A model generated the notes under the pieces. It was not told where the DNA came from, searched no databases, and saw only the letters and a list, made by a program, of their open reading frames with translations. DNA of 64,000 nucleotides from JACVRW01 sp963825345 (lineage in GTDB: Bacteria > Actinomycetota > Thermoleophilia > Solirubrobacterales > Thermoleophilaceae): NCBI GenBank assembly GCA_963825345.1, contig CAWGSQ010000005.1:248001-312000 (forward strand), read 5' to 3'. Shown piece after piece: positions 1 to 7,308 of the stretch. How positions within the stretch are numbered: the stretch's first letter is position 1; each line of letters begins with the position of its first letter. The translations under genes were made by a program, and so were the position numbers.

Positions 1-282
1 CCGGCCGACCTGGTGCGCCTCTCATGCGGAGTCGAGGCCGCAGAGGACCTCGTGGACGACCTGCGGTGCCGCTATAGGCTGACGACGCGGCCTGCCACGA
101 AGCCGTCGCCGGCCACGATGCCGTCCACGACGTCGTGTGGAACGGGGCTGTCGGCGGTCACGATCATCACGGCGCCGCCACCGGCCTCGGGTTGCCGGCC
201 GACCGCGGCGGAGATGATGTTGATGCCGCGGTTGCCCAGCTCGGTGCCCACGCGGCCCAGCATCCCCGGCCGATCCTCGTAG
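1..282 (+). CDS. C-terminal fragment of a Cys/Met-metabolism PLP enzyme (partial)
   Basis: The frame is open from the window edge. Its first 22 codons read PADLVRLSCGVEAAEDLVDD, which resembles the closing segment of the cystathionine gamma-synthase / O-acetylhomoserine sulfhydrylase family (LVRLSxGxE..EDLxxDL). These enzymes normally stop a few residues after this motif, but here the frame runs on to 282, antisense to the end of serA. Stop codons in the other two frames lie at 75-77 and 80-82, so a one-base indel near 64-70 would restore a normal end. I infer that the real gene ends near 77 to 82. The main enzyme body lies outside the window, so the exact activity cannot be named. Confidence 0.4.
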   Translation, partial: PADLVRLSCGVEAAEDLVDDLRCRYRLTTRPATKPSPATMPSTTSCGTGLSAVTIITAPPPASGCRPTAAEMMLMPRLPSSVPTRPSIPGRSS

Positions 283-1661
283 CGGAACACCGCGAGATGC
301 CCCTCGAGCTGGAGGTTGAAGCGCGAGCCCCACGCCTCCAGGAGATGCGGCCGGTGCATCTGCCCCAGCGTCGTGCCCACCACCCTCGTGCGCTCGCCCC
401 CGCTCACCACGGCCACTCGCAGCAGGTCCGTGAAGTCGCGCGCGTGCGAGCTGCTCGTCTCGGAGACCGCGATGCCGCGCTCCTCCGCGATCGTGGGCGC
501 GTTCACCTCGTTCACCTCCTCCTCGATGTGCCCCCCGAGCACGCCCTTCAGCACCTGGACCGTGAGGAGGCGGGTGTCGCGGTCGGCGATGCGGCCGAGG
601 TACTCGACCTCCACGGCATCCACGGACGTGCGCTCGGCCAGCGTGCTCGCGATCCGGCCCAGATCGTGCGCCAGCGGCAAAAACGGCCCCAGTGCCTCAA
701 GGTCCTCAGGAGCGATCGCGGGCACGTTCACCGCGCTCGTCACGACCCCACCCGTCAGGGCAGCCACCACCTGCTCGGCGGCCTGGTAGCCGGCCCGGTC
801 CGTGGCCTCGGTCGTCGATGCGCCGAGGTGCGGCGTGACAACCACGTTCGGATAGTCGAAGAGCGGATTCTCGGTGGCGGGTTCCTGGCGGAACACGTCC
901 AGAGCGGCGCCGGCGACCTTCCCGGAGTCGAGCGCAGCGCGCAGCGCCTCCTCGTCCATCAGCTTGCCGCGCGCCACGTTGATCACGCGCACTCCGTGCT
1001 TCATTGCGGCGAAGGCGTCCGCGTTCAACCAGTTCTCGGTCTCGGCCGTGACGGGCAGGTGCACGGTCACGAAATCGGCCCGCGCGTAGAGGTCATTCGA
1101 GGTCTCGGCGCGTTCCACGCCGAGCTCGCGGAAGCGCTCCTCGGCGACGTAGGCGTCGAAGGCGACGACGCGCATGCCGAAGCCGAGCGCCCGCTGCGCC
1201 ACAAGCTGGCCGATGCGGCCGAAGCCGAGCACCCCGAGCGTCTTCTCGTAGAGCTCCACCCCGCTGAACTCGGCCCGGTCCCAGGCGCCGCCGATGAGCG
1301 ACCCGTGCGCCTGCGGCACCTTGCGCGCAAGCGCCAGCAGCAGGGCGAGCGTGTGCTCCGCGGCGGTGATCACGTTCGACTGCGGCGCGTTCGCCACGAT
1401 CACGCCGCGCTTGGTGGCGGCATCCACGTCCACGTTGTCCACCCCAACGCCGGCGCGGCCGACGGCCTTGAGGCGGTCGGCGCGCCCGAGCAGGTCGGCG
1501 TCGAGCTGGGTGGCCGAGCGGATCAGGATCCCGTCGAACTCGCCGATGCGGCGCTCGAGCTCGGCCTGGTCCCAGTCCGTGCCGATCTCGACCTCGAGCC
1601 CGGCGTCGCGCAGCAGCTGCACGCCCGAGTCGCCGATCTTCTCCCTGACGAGGACCTTCAC
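72..1661 (-). CDS. serA: D-3-phosphoglycerate dehydrogenase
   Basis: Oxidises 3-phosphoglycerate to 3-phosphohydroxypyruvate with NAD, the committed step of serine synthesis, in the cytoplasm. The 529 residues are the long form: an N-terminal catalytic half, the NAD-binding GFGRIG at residues 146-151, then the catalytic Arg (NVARGK), the Glu region and the His of TPHLGAS, an intervening ASB-type domain, and a C-terminal ACT domain with the RPGMLGRVG signature, expected to bind serine for feedback control. The start lies only 4 nt after the stop of the upstream aminotransferase, so the two are almost certainly co-transcribed. The 3' end faces a partial plus-strand gene. Identification is secure. 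Confidence 0.97.
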   Translation of the reverse strand: MKVLVREKIGDSGVQLLRDAGLEVEIGTDWDQAELERRIGEFDGILIRSATQLDADLLGRADRLKAVGRAGVGVDNVDVDAATKRGVIVANAPQSNVITAAEHTLALLLALARKVPQAHGSLIGGAWDRAEFSGVELYEKTLGVLGFGRIGQLVAQRALGFGMRVVAFDAYVAEERFRELGVERAETSNDLYARADFVTVHLPVTAETENWLNADAFAAMKHGVRVINVARGKLMDEEALRAALDSGKVAGAALDVFRQEPATENPLFDYPNVVVTPHLGASTTEATDRAGYQAAEQVVAALTGGVVTSAVNVPAIAPEDLEALGPFLPLAHDLGRIASTLAERTSVDAVEVEYLGRIADRDTRLLTVQVLKGVLGGHIEEEVNEVNAPTIAEERGIAVSETSSSHARDFTDLLRVAVVSGGERTRVVGTTLGQMHRPHLLEAWGSRFNLQLEGHLAVFRYEDRPGMLGRVGTELGNRGINIISAAVGRQPEAGGGAVMIVTADSPVPHDVVDGIVAGDGFVAGRVVSL

Positions 1662-1665
1662 GCGC

Positions 1666-2847
1666 TCACGCGTGGATTGCGACGCCCGCGTCGGAGAAGA
1701 CGCGCTGCGCGGCGGCCACGCCCGCGCCGGGCTCGACCTCGTGGCCGAGCTCCCGCAGCGTCATCTCGAGCGCCGAGACCGTCACGATGATGTCGAAAGC
1801 ACCGAAGTAGCCGCAGTGGGCGATGCGGGCGATCTTGCCCTTCAGCCTGCCCTGCCCGCCCGCGATGGTCACGCCGAACCTGTCCCGCATCAGCTTCGGG
1901 ACACTGCCACCGTCGATCGACTCCGGAAGGACCATTGCGGTCACCACGTTCGCGTTGTCGTCGGGGGCCCCGCCGAGCAGCTCGAGGTCGAGCGCCCGGG
2001 CAGCCTCGCGCGTGGCGCGCCCGAGCAGCGCGTGGCGTTCGTGGACCTGCTCCAGGCCCTCCGCCTCGATCATCCCGAGTGCCACGTCGAGCGCCTTGAC
2101 AAGGCCGACAGCCGGGGTAAACGGGCTGTCCGGCGGGTCGTTGCGCTGGCCGCTCACCGTGCGCTCCCAGTCGAAGTAGTAGCGCCGGCCCGGGATGCCG
2201 GCGGCGCGCTCGAGCGCCGCCTCGTTCGCGCTGGCGAAGCTGAGGCCGGGCGGCGCCATCAGCGCCTTCTGAGAGCCCGCCACCACCACGTCGACGCCCC
2301 ACTCGTCCTGCGGGAGCGGGACGGCGCCGAGCCCGGACACCGCGTCCACCGCAATCAGGGCGCCGTGCCGGTGCGCGACCTCGGTGAGCTCGCGGATGTC
2401 GTTGACCACGCCGGTCGACGTCTCCGAGAAGGTGGTGAAGACCAGCTCCACGCCCTTGTTCTCGCCCAGCAGCCGGTCGAGCTCGGCCGGATCCACCTTG
2501 CGGCCCCACTCGGTCTCCCAGTGGATCGTCTCCGCGCCGTAGGCCTCGCAGAGCTCGAACCAGCGCTCGCCGAACTTGCCGCACGACGCCACGAGGGTCG
2601 GCTCCCCCGGCCGCACGAGGTTCGCGACGGCTGACTCGAGCGCCCCGCTGCCGGATGCCGTGAAGACCTGAACCTCGTTCTGCGTCTGGAAGAGGTCCTT
2701 GAGGCGCTTCAGCACCCGCGCGTAGACCTCCACGAACGCGGGAGCGCGGTGGTAGACCATCGGCTCGGCCATCACCTGGGAGACGGCGGGAGGCAGCGGC
2801 GTCGGGCCTGCGGTCATCAGATACTGCTTGACGTACGGGTTCGGCAC
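1666..2847 (-). CDS. class V aminotransferase (AGAT family), probable phosphoserine aminotransferase
   Basis: A 393-residue fold-type I PLP enzyme of the alanine-glyoxylate / serine-pyruvate aminotransferase family. The N-terminal MTAGPTPLPP motif binds the substrate carboxylate region, and the PLP lysine is in AGSQKALMAPPG. Family members vary in substrate (glyoxylate, pyruvate, phosphohydroxypyruvate). It sits directly upstream of serA with 4 nt between them, and no classical SerC is visible, so I infer that it makes phosphoserine from the SerA product. A glyoxylate-detoxifying role cannot be excluded. GTG start. A TATTCT box ends 9 nt upstream, suggesting a leaderless transcript that covers both genes. 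Confidence 0.88.
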   Translation of the reverse strand: MPNPYVKQYLMTAGPTPLPPAVSQVMAEPMVYHRAPAFVEVYARVLKRLKDLFQTQNEVQVFTASGSGALESAVANLVRPGEPTLVASCGKFGERWFELCEAYGAETIHWETEWGRKVDPAELDRLLGENKGVELVFTTFSETSTGVVNDIRELTEVAHRHGALIAVDAVSGLGAVPLPQDEWGVDVVVAGSQKALMAPPGLSFASANEAALERAAGIPGRRYYFDWERTVSGQRNDPPDSPFTPAVGLVKALDVALGMIEAEGLEQVHERHALLGRATREAARALDLELLGGAPDDNANVVTAMVLPESIDGGSVPKLMRDRFGVTIAGGQGRLKGKIARIAHCGYFGAFDIIVTVSALEMTLRELGHEVEPGAGVAAAQRVFSDAGVAIHA

Positions 2848-2856
2848 GAACGGCCG

Positions 2857-2862
2857 AGAATA
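2857..2862 (-). promoter_or_regulatory. -10 box TATTCT for the aminotransferase-serA unit
   Basis: TATTCT on the minus strand, 9 nt from the GTG at 2847, within the 18-nt gap after the preceding gene. No Shine-Dalgarno sequence is present. Fits the TANNNT leaderless pattern of the window. Confidence 0.6.
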
Positions 2863-2865
2863 GCG

Positions 2866-3453
2866 TCAGCCCCAGATGAGCTGCATCGCAATGCGGACCG
2901 TTTCGAACGGGTCGTCGTTCGAGTTGTCCTCGGCGATGGCCACCACGATGACGATGATCCAGGCGATCGTCGCGAGGAGCGAGAGACCGAGGCTCACCCA
3001 GCCGACGATGAAGCCGGCTTGCGCCAGCCCGCGGTGCCTCGGGGTGAGTCCCTCGTCGACCTTCTTCTTTCCATTCCGGGAGCAGACGATCCCGGCGATG
3101 GCGCAGCCGATCGAGACGATCGTGGAGAGCCCGGCCGAGATCACGAGCAGCCCCAGGGACACGAGCGAGAACACGAACCCGGCCACGGCCTGTCCGTTGT
3201 CGGGCACGGGCTGCTGGGGATAGCCCCACTGCGGAGGCGGCGGGTAGGCATAGCCCGGAGGAGGTGGCGGCGGCGCTTGCTGATAGCCGTAGCCGGGGGG
3301 CTGCGGCGGCGGTGGATATCCGTACGTCTGCGGCGGCGGCGGTGGCGGAGGCGCCGGCGGGGGCTGCGGGCGGCCCCCGAGCTCGGGCTCGGGACCGGCC
3401 GGCTCGGGCGGGAGAAAGCCCTGGTCCTCGCTCTCGCCGTTGCGCTCCTCCAA
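2866..3453 (-). CDS. proline-rich DUF4190-type membrane protein
   Basis: 195 residues. The first ~100 are acidic then Pro/Tyr/Gly-rich, with repeated PPPPP and GYxYPP units predicted to be disordered. The rest holds two or three hydrophobic segments (FVFSLVSLGLLVISAGLSTI, IGCAIAGIVCS, GWVSLGLSLLATIAWIIVIV) with the Gly/Ser spacing typical of DUF4190 proteins. Such proteins are common in actinobacteria and have no defined biochemical role. It starts 1 nt after the ilvC stop and is probably co-transcribed with it. No function can be assigned; a generic envelope protein is the safest reading. Confidence 0.85.
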   Translation of the reverse strand: MEERNGESEDQGFLPPEPAGPEPELGGRPQPPPAPPPPPPPQTYGYPPPPQPPGYGYQQAPPPPPPGYAYPPPPQWGYPQQPVPDNGQAVAGFVFSLVSLGLLVISAGLSTIVSIGCAIAGIVCSRNGKKKVDEGLTPRHRGLAQAGFIVGWVSLGLSLLATIAWIIVIVVAIAEDNSNDDPFETVRIAMQLIWG

Positions 3454-3454
3454 C

Positions 3455-4444
3455 TCAGAACTCCGTGTCGATCCAGTCCATCATCGAGCGCAGCTCCTTG
3501 CCCTCGCGCTCGACCTGGTGGTCCTTCTGCTCCTCGCGCATGCGCTGGAAGTTCTCCTGGCCGGCCTTGTTCTCCGCGATCCACTCGCGCGCGAAGTCGC
3601 CGGATTGGATCTCTCCGAGGATCTGCTTCATCGCATCGCGCGTCGGCTCGCCGATGATCCGCTTGCCGCGCGTGAGGTCACCGTACTCCGCCGTGTTCGA
3701 GATCGAGTAGCGCATGCCGCTGATGCCCTTCTCGTACATGAGGTCGACGATCAGCTTCAGCTCGTGCAGGCACTCGAAGTACGCGAGCCGCGAGTCGTAG
3801 CCGGCCTCGACGAGAGTCTCGTAGCCGGCTCGCACCAGCTCCGTGACCCCACCGCAGAGCACGGCCTGCTCGCCGAAGAGGTCCGTCTCGGTCTCGTCCT
3901 TGAACGTGGTCTCGATAACGCCTGCGCGCGTGCAGCCGATGCCGCGGGCGTAGGCGAGCACCATGTCGCGCGCGGAGCCGCTCGCGTCCTGGTGGATCGC
4001 CACGAGGCCCGGCACGCCGTTGCCGTCCACGTACTGGCGCCGGACGAGATGCCCGGGGCCCTTCGGGGCCGCCATGCCCACGTCCACCTCCGGGCCGGGA
4101 TCGATCTGGTCGAAGTGGATCGAGAAGCCGTGCGCGAACATCAGGAGGTTGCCCGGCGCGATCCCGTCGCGGATCTCGCTCTCCCAGACCTCGGCCTGCT
4201 TCTCGTCCGGAAGCAGCACCATCACCACGTCGCCCTCGCTCGCGGCGTCCGCGATCGAGGCCACTCGGAGGCCGTCGGCCTTCGCCTTCTCCACCGACGA
4301 CGAGTCCTCGCGGAGCCCGACCACCACATCCACACCCGAATCCTTCAGGTTCAGCGCGTGCGCGTGGCCCTGGGAGCCGTAGCCGAGAATGGCGACGGTC
4401 TTGCCGTCGAGCTTGGAGAGATCGGCGTCCTTGTCGTAGATCAT
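3455..4444 (-). CDS. ilvC: ketol-acid reductoisomerase
   Basis: Converts acetolactate or acetohydroxybutyrate to the dihydroxy acid using NADPH and Mg2+, the second common step of valine, leucine and isoleucine synthesis. The 329 residues match the short class I enzyme. Visible motifs are the Rossmann segment GYGSQGHAHALNLKDSG, the cofactor-specificity loop GLREDSSS, and the metal-binding stretch ETTFKDETETDLFGEQ. Its partners ilvB and ilvN lie about 19 kb away on the same strand, so the pathway is split. A TAAGCT box sits 9 nt before the ATG. Confidence 0.97.
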   Translation of the reverse strand: MIYDKDADLSKLDGKTVAILGYGSQGHAHALNLKDSGVDVVVGLREDSSSVEKAKADGLRVASIADAASEGDVVMVLLPDEKQAEVWESEIRDGIAPGNLLMFAHGFSIHFDQIDPGPEVDVGMAAPKGPGHLVRRQYVDGNGVPGLVAIHQDASGSARDMVLAYARGIGCTRAGVIETTFKDETETDLFGEQAVLCGGVTELVRAGYETLVEAGYDSRLAYFECLHELKLIVDLMYEKGISGMRYSISNTAEYGDLTRGKRIIGEPTRDAMKQILGEIQSGDFAREWIAENKAGQENFQRMREEQKDHQVEREGKELRSMMDWIDTEF

Positions 4445-4453
4445 GGGCGCGGG

Positions 4454-4459
4454 AGCTTA
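4454..4459 (-). promoter_or_regulatory. -10 box TAAGCT for ilvC
   Basis: TAAGCT on the minus strand with 9 nt to the ilvC ATG and no Shine-Dalgarno site, consistent with leaderless transcription. It lies in the 127-bp divergent gap between ilvC and menB. Confidence 0.6.
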
Positions 4460-4555
4460 GCCACGAAGCGCTCGAGGGCCGTTCCGGCCACTTGATCCAG
4501 GTTGACCGCAATATGTGCGGCAAAGCTGGAGAGAGTGACCCGATGAGACCGCCAC

Positions 4556-4561
4556 TAACCT
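4556..4561 (+). promoter_or_regulatory. -10 box TAACCT for the menB-menA-menC operon
   Basis: TAACCT followed by 10 nt and then the menB ATG at 4572. No clear -35 hexamer was recognised at the usual distance. It is the only promoter-like site in front of the three translationally coupled men genes. Confidence 0.55.
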
Positions 4562-4571
4562 ACGGACCCGC

Positions 4572-5417
4572 ATGGCGACGACCGGCACCATCCGTCCCGC
4601 GGCCGACTGGCAGCGCGCGGGCGATTACGAGGACATTCGCTACGAGCTCGCCGACGGCATCGCCAAGATCACGATCGACCGCCCCGAGGTGCGCAACGCG
4701 TTCCGCCCCGAGACGCTCATCGAGATCTCCGACGCGCTCGAACGCGCGCGCGAGGACACCTCGGTCGGGGTGATCATCCTCACGGGCGAGGGGTCGCTGG
4801 CCTTCTGCTCGGGTGGCGACCAGAACGTGCGCGGCGACAGCGGCTACGTGCCGAGCGGCGCCAACATCGGCCGCTTCCACGTGACCGACCTGCACGTACA
4901 GATGCGGCGCCTGCCGAAGCCGATCGTGGCGATGGTGGCCGGCTATGCGGTGGGAGGCGGCCATGTGCTGCACGTGGTCTGCGACCTCACGATCGCGGCC
5001 GACAACGCGCGCTTCGGCCAGACGGGCCCGAGGGTCGGCAGCTTCGACGGTGGCTTCGGCGCCGGGCTGCTGGCGAACATCGTCGGTCCCAAGAAGGCCA
5101 AGGAGATCTGGTTCCTGTGCCGCCAGTACTCGGCGCAAGAGGCGCTCGACATGGGCCTCGTGAACCGCGTGGTGCCCCTCGAGGAGCTCGAGGAGGAGAC
5201 TGTGGGCTGGTGCCGGGAGATGCTCCAGCTCTCGCCCTTCTCGCTGAGGCTCATGAAGGCGAGCTTCCACGCGGCCGAGGACGGGCTCGCCGGAATTCAG
5301 CAGCTGGCCCACGACACCAACCTGCTCTTCTACGGAAGCGAGGAGGCGCAGGAGGGCCGGAACGCCTACCGGGAGAAGCGCCGGCCGGACTTCGGGAAGT
5401 TCCCGAAGCGGCCTTGA
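4572..5417 (+). CDS. menB: 1,4-dihydroxy-2-naphthoyl-CoA synthase
   Basis: Crotonase-fold enzyme that closes the second ring of the naphthoquinone head group of menaquinone. The 281 residues carry the MenB signatures: SGGDQNVRG for CoA and oxyanion binding, RLPKPIVAMVAGYAVGGGH, QTGPRVGSFDGGFG, and the C-terminal GRNAYREKRRPDFGKFP, which separates MenB from generic enoyl-CoA hydratases. First gene of a menB-menA-menC operon; its TGA overlaps the TTG start of menA. A TAACCT box lies 10 nt before the ATG. Confidence 0.97.
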   Translation: MATTGTIRPAADWQRAGDYEDIRYELADGIAKITIDRPEVRNAFRPETLIEISDALERAREDTSVGVIILTGEGSLAFCSGGDQNVRGDSGYVPSGANIGRFHVTDLHVQMRRLPKPIVAMVAGYAVGGGHVLHVVCDLTIAADNARFGQTGPRVGSFDGGFGAGLLANIVGPKKAKEIWFLCRQYSAQEALDMGLVNRVVPLEELEEETVGWCREMLQLSPFSLRLMKASFHAAEDGLAGIQQLAHDTNLLFYGSEEAQEGRNAYREKRRPDFGKFPKRP

Positions 5418-6289
5418 GCCACCTGCGCCTCTGGCTGCTCGCGGCGCGGCCGCGAACGCTGCCCGCCGCAATCGCCCCTGTGCTGGTGGGAACGGCGCTG
5501 GCCGGCTCCGAGGACACCTTCCGCGCCCTCCCCTTCGTCGCGGCCCTGCTCGGCAGCGTGTTCATCCAGATCGGTACGAACCTCTCGAACGACTACTCGG
5601 ACGCCCGGCGCGGCGCCGACACCGAGGACCGGCTCGGGCCGGTACGCGTGACGGCCGGCGGCCTGATGCCTCCGCGCCGGGTGCTCGTGGGCACCTACGT
5701 GGCGTTCGGCGTGGCGGTGGCCGCCGGGCTGTACCTGGCCGCGGTCTCCGGCTGGGAGCTGCTCGTGGTGGGTGCCGCCTCGATCCTGGCCGGCGTGCTC
5801 TACACCGGCGGCCCGCGTCCATACGGGTACGAGGGCCTCGGCGAGCTGTTCGTGTTCCTGTTCTTCGGAGTGGTGGCAGTGGCGGGCTCGTACTTCGTCC
5901 AGGTCGAGGACCTGCGCTGGGAGGCCGTGGCCCTTGGCGTGCCCGTGGGCCTCCTCGCGGCGGCGATCCTCGTGGTGAACAACGTCCGCGACATCGACAC
6001 CGACCGCCGCGCCGGTAAGCGCACGCTCGCGGTGAAGCTCGGCCGCGAGCGAGCGCGCGTGCTGTTCGTGGCCATGGTGGCGCTGGCCTTTCTCGTTCCG
6101 GTGCTGCTGGTGCCCGCCCTGTCGGCGTGGCTGCTGCTGCCGCTCGCCGCCCTGCCGCTCGCGCCGCCGCTCGTGGGCACTGTCAGGACTCGCACGGACG
6201 GACCCGCGCTGAACGGAGCGCTCGCGGCCACTGGGCAGCTGCTCGCCGTCTACTCCCTGCTCCTCGCCGGGGGCGTGCTGCTCTCATGA
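5414..6289 (+). CDS. menA: 1,4-dihydroxy-2-naphthoate polyprenyltransferase
   Basis: Integral membrane UbiA-family prenyltransferase that attaches the polyprenyl tail to DHNA, giving demethylmenaquinone. The first Asp motif is in NLSNDYSDARRGADTED and the second in NNVRDIDTDRRAGKRT, the usual Mg-diphosphate ligands. Eight or so hydrophobic helices fill the 291 residues. I chose the TTG at 5414, which overlaps the menB stop, because the conserved N-terminus (LWLLAARPRTLPAAIAPVLVG) begins there; the frame is open further upstream, but that stretch reads as antisense-like noise inside menB. Its stop overlaps the menC ATG, indicating translational coupling. Confidence 0.95.
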   Translation: MSHLRLWLLAARPRTLPAAIAPVLVGTALAGSEDTFRALPFVAALLGSVFIQIGTNLSNDYSDARRGADTEDRLGPVRVTAGGLMPPRRVLVGTYVAFGVAVAAGLYLAAVSGWELLVVGAASILAGVLYTGGPRPYGYEGLGELFVFLFFGVVAVAGSYFVQVEDLRWEAVALGVPVGLLAAAILVVNNVRDIDTDRRAGKRTLAVKLGRERARVLFVAMVALAFLVPVLLVPALSAWLLLPLAALPLAPPLVGTVRTRTDGPALNGALAATGQLLAVYSLLLAGGVLLS

Positions 6290-7308
6290 GCGCACGCGTC
6301 GAGCGATCGGTGCTCAGGCTCTCGATCCCGCTGAAAGAGCCGTTTGTGACCTCGAACGGGGTGGTGTCGGCGCGCGAGCTGCTGCTGCTCCGGCTCGAAG
6401 CGCGCGACGGGACCGTGGGCTACGGCGAGGCCGCTCCGTTCGAGCCCTACGACGGAGTGCCGCTCGAGCGCGCCGAGGCCGCCCTCACCGGCGGTGGCGG
6501 TCGCCGGCCCCCGCAGGTGCGCGCGGCAGAGGAGATTGCGCGGCTGGACCTCCACGCGCGCCAGGAAGAACGTCCCCTCGCTGAGCCGCGCAGGGATGCG
6601 CTGCCGGTGAACATGACGCTGGCGGGGGGCCCCCCGGAGGAGGTGGCCGAACGCGCTCGAGCCGGCATGAGGGAGGGCTACGCGTGCTTCAAGCTGAAGG
6701 TCGGGCTCCCCGACGATCTGGAGCGCGTGGCCGCGGTGCGCGAGGCCATCGGTCCCTGGCCGGCCCTGCGGGTGGATGCGAACGGCGCCTGGTCGGTCGA
6801 GGAGGCCGTGCACGCGATCCGATCGATCGAGGTGCACGATCTCGAGCTCGTGGAGCAGCCGTGCGGCACGCTGCGCGAGCTGGCGGAGGTGCGCCAGCGC
6901 GTGTCCACGCCGATCGCGGCCGACGAATCGATCAGCTCGCTGCGCGAGCTGCGCCGGGCCCTGGAGCTCGAGGCGTGCGACGTCGTGAACGTGAAGGTGG
7001 CGGCCGCCGGTGGCTTCGGACCCGCGCGCGAGCTGCTCTGCGAGGCGCGCGATCGCGGTCTGGGTGTCTTCCTCTCAAGCACGCTCGATGGCCCGTGGGG
7101 AATAGCCGCGGCGCTCCAGCTTGCCGCCGCCGAGGACATACAGCTCGCCTGCGGGCTCGCAACGCTGGATCTGTTCGACGCGCCGCTCGCGCGTGCGCTC
7201 GCCCTTCCCCGTAACGGCACGCTCGCGGTGCCGGCTGGGCCCGGCCTCGGCGTGGTGCCCGACCCGGGCGCCCTCGAGGACGTCGTGGTGGCGGAGCTCG
7301 CCGCCTAG
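6286..7308 (+). CDS. menC: o-succinylbenzoate synthase
   Basis: Enolase-superfamily dehydratase that makes o-succinylbenzoate from SHCHC in menaquinone synthesis. 340 residues. The catalytic Lys pair and metal ligands fit the family: FKLKVGLPDD (KxK), RVDANGAWS (Asp), ELVEQPC (Glu), IAADES (Asp/Glu) and the later VNVKVAAAGG Lys. The region at about residues 65-100 is Arg- and Pro-rich and reads unusually for the family, although the frame stays intact. The ATG overlaps the menA TGA. The TAG stop shares the 4-mer CTAG with the stop of the convergent diguanylate cyclase gene. Confusion with dipeptide epimerases is possible, but the men context argues for MenC. Confidence 0.93.
   Translation: MSARVERSVLRLSIPLKEPFVTSNGVVSARELLLLRLEARDGTVGYGEAAPFEPYDGVPLERAEAALTGGGGRRPPQVRAAEEIARLDLHARQEERPLAEPRRDALPVNMTLAGGPPEEVAERARAGMREGYACFKLKVGLPDDLERVAAVREAIGPWPALRVDANGAWSVEEAVHAIRSIEVHDLELVEQPCGTLRELAEVRQRVSTPIAADESISSLRELRRALELEACDVVNVKVAAAGGFGPARELLCEARDRGLGVFLSSTLDGPWGIAAALQLAAAEDIQLACGLATLDLFDAPLARALALPRNGTLAVPAGPGLGVVPDPGALEDVVVAELAA

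Noticed and set aside
3264..3360. A possible repeat element in the DUF4190 gene
   Set aside because: It is the codon-level reflection of Pro/Gly/Tyr-rich low complexity in the protein.
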